NCBI GenBank assembly: GCA_010365175.1 | Contig: JAAFGW010000092.1 | Coordinates: 1-10,084, forward strand | Origin: Sulfuriferula multivorans | GTDB taxonomy: Bacteria > Pseudomonadota > Gammaproteobacteria > Burkholderiales > Thiobacillaceae | Reading direction: 5' to 3' | DNA length: 10,084 nucleotides | Part shown: piece after piece, positions 4,974 through 10,084 of the stretch | Layout: each line of letters begins with the position of its first letter | How positions within the stretch are numbered: position 1 is the first letter of the stretch | Translations under genes and position numbers: made by a program | Notes under the pieces: model-generated | What the model was told of the DNA's origin: nothing | Seen by the model: only the letters and a program-made list of their open reading frames with translations | Databases searched by the model: none

Positions 4974-5930
4974 TTGAGACACGTCACCTTGCACCAACTG
5001 AGAATTTTTGAAGCCATCGCGCGCCGCAAAAACTTCACCCGCGCGGCGGAAGAGCTTTTTCTGACGCAGCCCACTGTTTCGGCACAAATCAAGCAGCTGA
5101 CGGACATCGTTGGAATGCCCCTGTTCGAGCAGATTGGCAAGCGCATTTTTCTCACCGTGGCGGGCGAGGTGCTTTACAAAACAGGGCGGAATATCTTCGA
5201 GCAGGTCGCGCTATTTGAGATGACCATCGCGGATATGCAAGGCCTCAAGAAGGGCAGTCTGCGTATTTCCACGGTCAGCACCACCAAGTATTTCATGCCG
5301 CGCTTTTTGGGGCCTTTCTGCCACAGCTATCCCAGCATCGATGTATCCATGCAGATACTGAACCGGGAGAAAATACTGGAGCGCCTCAGCGAAAATCTGG
5401 ACGACCTTTATGTGTTTGGACAGCCACCCGAAAATCTCGACGTTGAATATCAAGCATTTCTAACCAACCCTTTGGTGGTGGTGGCGCCCCGCAACCATCC
5501 GCTCGCGGGGAAAAAGAAAATCCCTCTCCAGCGCTTGGCTGAGGAACACTTCATCATACGGGAAGCGGGGTCAGGGACAAGAATGGCGACAGAACGGCTG
5601 CTCGAACAGCATGGAATCCCGATTCGTGTCCGCTTGGAGCTGGGTAACAATGAAGCGATCAAGCAGGCTATCATTGCCGGGCTCGGAATAGCCGTGTTAT
5701 CGGCGCACGCTCTGGTGCTGGACAATGCATCGGGAGAATTCAATATTCTCGACGTGGAGGGATTCCCTCTCCAGCGCCACTGGTATGCCGTGTACCCGAC
5801 GGGTAAACAGCTTTCCATCGTTGCACGGGCCTTTCTGGACTACCTGCTGGGCGAGGGCGAGCGGCTTGGCAATATCGATGCAAGCGGCATGCCGCATCTG
5901 CTTTCAGCCGGGCGGGAAGGCGCGGCCTGA
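4974..5930 (+). CDS. cbbR: LysR-type transcriptional regulator, CbbR-like
   Basis: This 318-residue regulator has a winged helix-turn-helix at residues 1-60 (begins RHVTLHQLRIFEAIARRKNF, with FTRAAEELFLTQPTVSAQIK) and a LysR substrate-binding domain at about 90-300. The N-terminus RHVTLxQLRIFEA and the motif GLGIAVLSAHAL are typical of CbbR, which activates Calvin-cycle and carbon-uptake genes in response to metabolites such as RuBP or NADPH. The TTG at 4974 is chosen because it aligns with the usual CbbR start and follows GGAGTAAGG; a longer GTG reading (4914) adds 20 residues without family support. The gene is convergent with sbtB, with 4 bp between stops. CbbR genes usually lie divergent from their target; here the likely targets converge on it. 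It could be a paralogue devoted to bicarbonate uptake. Confidence 0.85.
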   Translation: MRHVTLHQLRIFEAIARRKNFTRAAEELFLTQPTVSAQIKQLTDIVGMPLFEQIGKRIFLTVAGEVLYKTGRNIFEQVALFEMTIADMQGLKKGSLRISTVSTTKYFMPRFLGPFCHSYPSIDVSMQILNREKILERLSENLDDLYVFGQPPENLDVEYQAFLTNPLVVVAPRNHPLAGKKKIPLQRLAEEHFIIREAGSGTRMATERLLEQHGIPIRVRLELGNNEAIKQAIIAGLGIAVLSAHALVLDNASGEFNILDVEGFPLQRHWYAVYPTGKQLSIVARAFLDYLLGEGERLGNIDASGMPHLLSAGREGAA

Positions 5931-5934
5931 GGTG

Positions 5935-6231
5935 CTAATGTTTCACCCACATTGCATCCGAAACCAGGCATACGCCGCCGAAGCGTTTGAGTACCGGTCG
6001 CACGATTTCCACGATGCTCTGCGCCTCGTCCTCTGAACACGCAATCAAGATATAGCTGTTGGTCAATTCACCCGAGAAGCCGTCCCCCGTCCTGTCGCCG
6101 CGCCCGCCGCTGCCGACAGCCTCCTTGATGACGGTGTAGCCGACGGCCATGTCCTCTTTTTGAATCAGCTCCAGCAGCCGCGGCAATTCCAGATAATCGA
6201 TGATGATTTCAACTTTCTTTATCGCTTGCAT
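5935..6231 (-). CDS. sbtB: PII-like signalling protein, SbtB-type
   Basis: This 98-residue protein has the PII ferredoxin-like fold pattern: strand KKVEIIIDYLELPRLLELIQ, T-loop region about 33-56 (GYTVIKEAVGSGGRGD), second repeat NSYILIACSEDEAQSIVEIV. Typical GlnB residues, such as the uridylylated tyrosine, are absent, which points to the SbtB group. In cyanobacteria SbtB binds adenine nucleotides including cAMP and AMP, and docks on SbtA to restrain bicarbonate transport. The protein ends at WVKH without the C-terminal Cys-containing R-loop seen in some cyanobacterial forms. The ATG at 6231 is three bases past the sbtA stop and its GGAG overlaps that stop, so the genes are translationally coupled. 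Being partner to sbtA, it should act at the inner face of the membrane. Confidence 0.86.
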   Translation of the reverse strand: MQAIKKVEIIIDYLELPRLLELIQKEDMAVGYTVIKEAVGSGGRGDRTGDGFSGELTNSYILIACSEDEAQSIVEIVRPVLKRFGGVCLVSDAMWVKH

Positions 6232-6234
6232 GGC

Positions 6235-7247
6235 CTAGCTCCCCAGGTAATTGATCATTTCAAAATACAACGGTATGCCGACCACGAGGTTAAACGGAAA
6301 AGTGACCGCCAGGGCCATGGTGAAATACAAAGTCGGATTCGCTTCCGGTATTGCGTACCGGCACACCGCCGGAACCACGATGTAGGATGCGCTTGCGGAC
6401 AGCACAGCGAGCATAAAGGTGTCGCCTTGGGACAATCCGAACAACTTTGCCAGGAGAAACGCGGCGGTGGCGTTCACCATCGGCATAATCAGCCCAAACC
6501 CCACCAGGAACACGCCCGCCTTCCGCATTTCCGGCAGCCGCCTGCCCACCATCAAGCCCATGTCGAGCATGAAAAACGCGAGCATGCCCTTGAAAATATC
6601 GCCGGTGAAAGGTTTCATCACGGTTGCTCCATCCGGACCGACGAGGTAGCCGATCAACAGGCTGCCCAGGAGCAACAGGTGTACGCCATCGGTGAACGCC
6701 TCATGCAGGATCTTTCCCATCGGTAGCGCCGAACCGTTCTTCTCCACGGCGACAGCAGCGTTCCGGCCAGCCGTTCCTCGCGCAGGCGGATCATGGTTGC
6801 CAACAGCACCGCCATGATGATGGCGGGCGATTCCATGACGACCATGGCTGCCGTCATGTACCCGGCCGGCTCAATGCCCTGGCGGCTCAGGAAACCGCTG
6901 GCGACGATAAAGGTGACCGCGCTCACCGAGCCGTAGGTGGCCGCGATGGCGGCGGCGTCAAAGGCGCTCACCTTCTTGTTCCGGCGCAGAATGAAGTAGC
7001 TGTAGAGAGGAACCAGCGCCGACATCAGCATCGCCGCCGACAGGGCGTACAACACCTCGGGGCCGAAGCCGCTTTGGCTCATGGAGACGCCGCCCTTGAT
7101 GCCGATCGCCATCAGCAGATACAGGGACAGGAATTTGGCGATGGTCGGCGGTATTTCCAGATTCGACTTCACCAACATGGCGAATAACCCGAAAAAGAAG
7201 AACAGAATGGCCGGGTCCAACAAGTTACTTAATAAGCCGAATTGCAT
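6235..7247 (-). pseudogene. sbtA: SbtA sodium-dependent bicarbonate transporter, split by one frameshift
   Basis: Two adjacent frames together make one SbtA (DUF897) protein of about 337 residues. The first (from ATG 7247, GGGAGG six bases upstream) gives about 162 residues with five membrane segments, including YGSVSAVTFIVA. The second, open from about 6762 to the stop at 6235, gives KILHEAFTDGVHLLLLGSLL through AVLSASASYIVVPAVCRYAI and VVGIPLY, the second inverted half. The shift falls in the hydrophilic linker between the halves (about 6747-6800) and is explained by one missing base. SbtA imports HCO3- with Na+ in the inner membrane. No -1 slippery heptamer is seen, so a sequencing error or a recent mutation is likelier than programmed shifting. 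All core motifs on both sides remain, which favours an error or very recent loss. Confidence 0.82.
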
Positions 7248-7280
7248 CGCACGCCTCCCAGAGTTCATGAATTAAATACA

Positions 7281-7302
7281 GCGTCTTGCTTTGGAAAGAC
7301 GC
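7281..7302 (-). promoter_or_regulatory. Hairpin in the sbtA leader
   Basis: GCGTCTT (7281-7287) and AAGACGC (7296-7302) form a perfect 7-bp stem with an 8-nt loop, 34 bases upstream of the sbtA ATG. On the minus strand only a weak T-rich stretch follows, so it may be a weak terminator for sulP, a leader structure of sbtA mRNA, or an operator. It is not present before sulP. Confidence 0.4.
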
Positions 7303-7341
7303 CATTGGGCCGGCAGCTATCCCGATGAATTGTGTTGAGAG
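7301..7341 (-). repeat. Copy A of a duplicated regulatory element, upstream of sbtA
   Basis: This 41-bp segment matches 39 of 42 aligned positions at 9505-9546 (two substitutions and one indel), in the same orientation. It ends 53 bases before the sbtA start. It contains TCA-ACACAAT-TCA on the minus strand (7338-7326), fitting the TNA-N7-TNA core of CbbR sites. It is probably a shared promoter or operator; the binding claim is inference. Confidence 0.65.
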
Positions 7342-7358
7342 CACCCGTCGTGTGGCGC

Positions 7359-9440
7359 TCAGGTGGCGGGCGCCGGATCGAAGCGCCGCCGCGCATTGTC
7401 AATGGCGATATCCTTGCTCGCGAATACGTTGTCCGCGCCCAGCAAGTCCATCAGCCCCGCGCGCTGGAAGACCACGGCCACCGGCGCCTTGAGACTGCTG
7501 AACATGAGCGCGATGCCGTCCTCCCGCAAACGGTTCACCAGGTCGCGCACTTTCTCCTCGCCCGAAGCGTCGATCTCGTTGATGCCGGAACCGATGACCA
7601 GAATGGCGCGCGCCTTGGGGTAGCGGTTAAGCGCCTTGAGCACCGTGTCCTCGAACGCCGCCACATTGAGGAAAATAAGCGAGCGGTCGAAGCGCATGGC
7701 GACAAAGTTCTCGCCCACCGGCTCCAGGACGTGGGTGTCTACTCCGCCTCTGGTGCCGTCGGGCCTGAGGCCGAGCACTTCCGCGCGCGGCTTCATGGCG
7801 CGCAGCAGGAACACCACCACCGACAGCGCAATGCCGATCAGGATGCCGTTGGCGATGGCCGGGGCCATGGCAAGCGTCGCGATGAAGGTGGCGATGCCCG
7901 CGATCGCGTCCGCCCGCTGCACCTTCCAGGCTTGAATCAGCGGCTGCACGCGGATCAGGCCGAACACAGCCATCATCACGATCGCCCCCAGGACCGCCTG
8001 CGGCAGGTGGTAGAGAGTCGGGGTAAGGAACAGCAGAACCACCAGCACCACCAGCGCGCTTATCACGGCGTACAGCCCGGTCCTGGCGCCGGACCTGGCG
8101 CCCACGGCGGAGCGCGAGAAGGAGCCGCTCACCACATAGGACTGGAAGAACGAGCCCGCGATATTGGCAATACCCTGTCCCACCAACTCTTTGTTGGTAT
8201 CGATGCGTTCGCGGGTCTTGGCGGCCAGCGCCTTGGAAATCGAGGTCGCCTCCATGAAGCCGATCAGCGCCATCACGAACGCGGCCGGCAGCAAGGCCCA
8301 GATTAAACCCCAGTCCATCGTCGGCATCTTGAAATTGGGCAAGCCCTCGGGAATCTTGCCGATCACTTCGCCGCCCGCGGCCATGGTGATCTTGCCGTCC
8401 TTCAGCCCCTGGAAGCGCCACACTTCTTCCGATGCCTGCACGCCTGCCGGTACCTGGCCCTGCCGGTAGAATGCCGCGCCGCTTGCGCCCTGCGCCAGCA
8501 CGAACTCGGTGCCGTGCAGCACCATGCGGCGCTGGCCGTTCTCCTTGCGCAGCACGCTTGCCTCGGTCTGTAGCACTTCGATTTCCGCTTCCATGCGTGC
8601 GATCTTGATTGCGGAGACACCGGCCCGCTCGGCTTTCTTGACTTCCGCAACCTGATACGCGATGGCGGCGGTGCGCTTCTTTATCTCGCCACTGGCGGCG
8701 CCAAAAGCCTGGATAGTGGCCTGGGTTTCAGTATCGGCGATGGCGTCCACGCCCGCTTTCTGGTTCTTCTCGTAGCCTATGGCCGCGCTCACGGCCGTGC
8801 CCACCACCACCGCCAGCATGATTGCCGGCAGCTTGGGGGTAAAGCGCATCAGCCCCCAGATCAAAAGCACGGTGCCGATGCCGAAGGCCACCACCAGGAC
8901 GTGCGCGTTCTCGATGCGCATCAAAATGCCCAACAAGTCTCCAGTGAAGCTGCCGGTGCCGGGGCTGGGCATGTTGAACAAAAAACGCAACTGAGACAAG
9001 CCGATGATGAGCGCCGCCGCGCTGGTGAAGCCGACGATGACCGGATGCGACACCAGATTCACCAGCGCACCCAGGCGGAACACGCCCATCGCCAGGCGCA
9101 GCACGCCGATCATGAGCGCGAGCATGATGGACAGCTCGATGAAGTGTTCCGGACCCTGCGCGAACGGCGTGATCGCCGCCAACGACATGAGCGACAACAT
9201 GGCCACCGGGCCGGTGTGCAGCAAATTGAAGTTGCCGAACAGGGAGCCGAGGATCACCGGCAACAGCGCGGCGTACAGGCCGTACACCACCGGCAGCCCG
9301 GCAAGCATGGCATAGGCCATGCTCTGGGGCACCAGCACCAGCGCGACCGTGATCCCGGAGATGACGTCGACACGCAGGCTCTGGCGTGTCATCGGAAACC
9401 AGCGTAGAAAGGGTAATAACGTATGCAGGATGGGCGCCAT
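7359..9440 (-). CDS. SulP/SLC26-family anion transporter with STAS domain and coiled-coil insertion
   Basis: This 693-residue membrane protein has a SulP membrane domain at about 25-550, with the family signatures VLVPQSMAYAMLAGLPVVYG (37-56) and SGSFSRSAVGARSGARTG (438-455), and a STAS domain at about 565-685 with the DASG loop (624-627). SulP proteins move sulfate, bicarbonate or other anions. The nearby sbtA/B and cbbR suggest bicarbonate, as in BicA, but sulfate cannot be excluded. Residues 222-358 are extra relative to typical SulP: a helical coiled-coil (about 252-301, EIKKRTAAIAYQVAEVKKAE onward), then a Gly-rich part leading back to IPEGLP. The start at 9440 is preferred, with GAGAG upstream; an earlier ATG at 9509 lies inside the duplicated control element. 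The stop is 111 bp before sbtA, on the same strand. Confidence 0.88.
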   Translation of the reverse strand: MAPILHTLLPFLRWFPMTRQSLRVDVISGITVALVLVPQSMAYAMLAGLPVVYGLYAALLPVILGSLFGNFNLLHTGPVAMLSLMSLAAITPFAQGPEHFIELSIMLALMIGVLRLAMGVFRLGALVNLVSHPVIVGFTSAAALIIGLSQLRFLFNMPSPGTGSFTGDLLGILMRIENAHVLVVAFGIGTVLLIWGLMRFTPKLPAIMLAVVVGTAVSAAIGYEKNQKAGVDAIADTETQATIQAFGAASGEIKKRTAAIAYQVAEVKKAERAGVSAIKIARMEAEIEVLQTEASVLRKENGQRRMVLHGTEFVLAQGASGAAFYRQGQVPAGVQASEEVWRFQGLKDGKITMAAGGEVIGKIPEGLPNFKMPTMDWGLIWALLPAAFVMALIGFMEATSISKALAAKTRERIDTNKELVGQGIANIAGSFFQSYVVSGSFSRSAVGARSGARTGLYAVISALVVLVVLLFLTPTLYHLPQAVLGAIVMMAVFGLIRVQPLIQAWKVQRADAIAGIATFIATLAMAPAIANGILIGIALSVVVFLLRAMKPRAEVLGLRPDGTRGGVDTHVLEPVGENFVAMRFDRSLIFLNVAAFEDTVLKALNRYPKARAILVIGSGINEIDASGEEKVRDLVNRLREDGIALMFSSLKAPVAVVFQRAGLMDLLGADNVFASKDIAIDNARRRFDPAPAT

Positions 9441-9504
9441 AGGGGTCTCTCGTTGAGTGTTGAAGAAACGCGTCGATGAAATAGCGCCTGATTCTCGGTA
9501 AAAT

Positions 9505-9546
9505 GCCATTGGACCGAGCAGCTATCCCGATGAGTTGTGTTGAGAG
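9505..9546 (-). repeat. Copy B of the duplicated regulatory element, upstream of sulP
   Basis: This 42-bp segment is the partner of the copy at 7301-7341. It ends 64 bases before the sulP start, about the same distance as copy A from sbtA. TCA-ACACAAC-TCA (minus strand, 9543-9531) keeps the TNA-N7-TNA spacing despite a change inside the spacer. Sequence outside the element is unrelated between the two loci. Confidence 0.65.
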
Positions 9547-9682
9547 GATTGTGCTCCGGAGCTAATGATAAAAATATTCACAAATTCGGATAGTTACCAT
9601 CCGATATATCTATCATCGCTATTTTAATGTCGGTAAATTCGGAAAATAGTTTTCGAGCCAAAATGGGTAATGCGAGATCGAT
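9547..9682. promoter_or_regulatory. AT-rich divergent intergenic region between sulP and bioD
   Basis: This 136-bp stretch is clearly more AT-rich than its surroundings. It holds a 6-bp inverted repeat TCGGAT-N7-ATCCGA (9586-9604) and a direct repeat AAATTCGGA (9582-9590 and 9635-9643, 53 bp apart). Promoters for sulP (leftward) and bioD (rightward) are expected here, but no well-spaced pair is clear. I see no BirA-type operator. Confidence 0.4.
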
Positions 9683-10084
9683 ATGAAGCAGGGTTATTTC
9701 ATCACCGGAACCGATACGGGTGTGGGCAAGACGCTGATTTCGTGCGCTCTGCTGCACGCCTTCGCGAAATCCGGCAAGTCCGTAGCCGGCATGAAACCGG
9801 TGGTTGCCGGCTGTGAGCAATCGCAGCGGGGATTGATCTACGGGGATGTGGAAGCATTGCTGGCGGCGAGTACGGCGGCCGTGCCACGCGAGTTAGTCAA
9901 CCCCTATGCCCTGATGGAGCCGATAGCCCCACATATTGCCGCGCAGCGGGCCGGCACCCGACTCGACCTCGCACAAATGGTGAGCGCATATCGGGAACTA
10001 CAGCAGACGGCCGAGTGGGTGATCGTCGAGGGCGCTGGGGGGTTTAAGGTGCCGCTTACCGATGAGGAGGATACCGCCGACCTT
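9683..10084 (+). CDS. bioD: Dethiobiotin synthetase, N-terminal 134 residues (runs off the window)
   Basis: BioD closes the ureido ring of dethiobiotin from 7,8-diaminopelargonic acid, CO2 and ATP, the step before biotin synthase, in the cytoplasm. The N-terminus YFITGTDTGVGKT (5-17) holds the P-loop. MKPVVAG (37-43) carries the conserved substrate lysine (K38). PYALMEPIAPHIAA (74-87) and VEGAGG (115-120) are further BioD signatures. The frame is open to the last base. The ATG at 9683 gives the standard family N-terminus; its ribosome binding site is weak (GCGAGATCG). It is divergent from sulP. Whether it belongs to a bio cluster cannot be seen, since the 3' side is missing. Confidence 0.95.
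   Translation, partial: MKQGYFITGTDTGVGKTLISCALLHAFAKSGKSVAGMKPVVAGCEQSQRGLIYGDVEALLAASTAAVPRELVNPYALMEPIAPHIAAQRAGTRLDLAQMVSAYRELQQTAEWVIVEGAGGFKVPLTDEEDTADL

Noticed and set aside
6747..6800. Programmed -1 ribosomal frameshift in sbtA
   Set aside because: No X-XXY-YYZ slippery heptamer or clear downstream pseudoknot is visible in the shift zone; a one-base error or mutation is simpler.
7332..8306. Plus-strand open frame of 324 codons opposite sulP
   Set aside because: His/Arg/Gln-rich shadow of the sulP coding frame with no domain pattern.
8901..9407. Plus-strand His/Gln/Arg-rich frame opposite the sulP N-terminal half
   Set aside because: Composition is that of an antisense shadow of a membrane protein; no start context.
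9441..9509. N-terminal extension of the SulP protein by 23 residues
   Set aside because: Those codons lie inside the duplicated control element and lack SulP similarity; the ATG at 9440 gives the usual N-terminus.
1..10084. CRISPR arrays, tRNA or rRNA genes
   Set aside because: No regularly spaced repeat series and no tRNA cloverleaf or rRNA sequence was seen on either strand.

Overview
The window looks like a chromosomal segment of an autotrophic betaproteobacterium (Thiobacillus/Sulfuricella/Gallionella-like). This rests on gene content and protein style: a CbbR-type regulator, an SbtA/SbtB bicarbonate uptake pair, a SulP-family anion transporter, small periplasmic c-type cytochromes, and the start of bioD, all in moderately high-GC DNA. 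The genus is inference; no rRNA or tRNA gene is present to fix it.

Region 1 (1-2750) is a broken integron holding an insertion sequence. A perfect 14-bp inverted repeat bracketed by attC-like ends (1-83) lies at the left edge. An IS91-family element with two minus-strand genes follows: a tyrosine recombinase (1513-2364), then a Y2/HUH transposase (337-1506). A hairpin buries the ribosome binding site of the recombinase. To the right lies a 41-codon remnant of an integron integrase on the plus strand (2619-2744), behind a stretch where attI would be expected. The orientations agree: intI points right, and a cassette array would run left on the minus strand with the attC-like site facing that way.

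Region 2 (2750-4740) holds plus-strand genes: a 42-residue lysine/proline-rich protein with a textbook terminator, two tandem paralogous monohaem cytochrome c (probable lipoprotein) genes, the second preceded by a 15-codon leader ORF that overlaps its start, and a DUF302 protein.

Region 3 (4740-9550) is an inorganic-carbon module. A cbbR-like gene (plus) meets sbtB tail to tail with a 4-bp gap. On the minus strand lie sulP, then sbtA (broken by a one-base frameshift in its variable linker), then sbtB. sulP and sbtA each carry a near-identical 41/42-bp element at about the same distance upstream of the start codon, and each copy contains a TNA-N7-TNA motif of the kind CbbR binds. A plausible picture is that CbbR senses the state of carbon metabolism and controls bicarbonate import by SbtA, gated by SbtB, and possibly by the SulP protein, which has an unusual ~135-residue coiled-coil insertion between its two membrane halves.

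Region 4 (9550-10084) is an AT-rich, repeat-containing intergenic stretch and the first 134 codons of bioD (biotin synthesis), which runs off the window.
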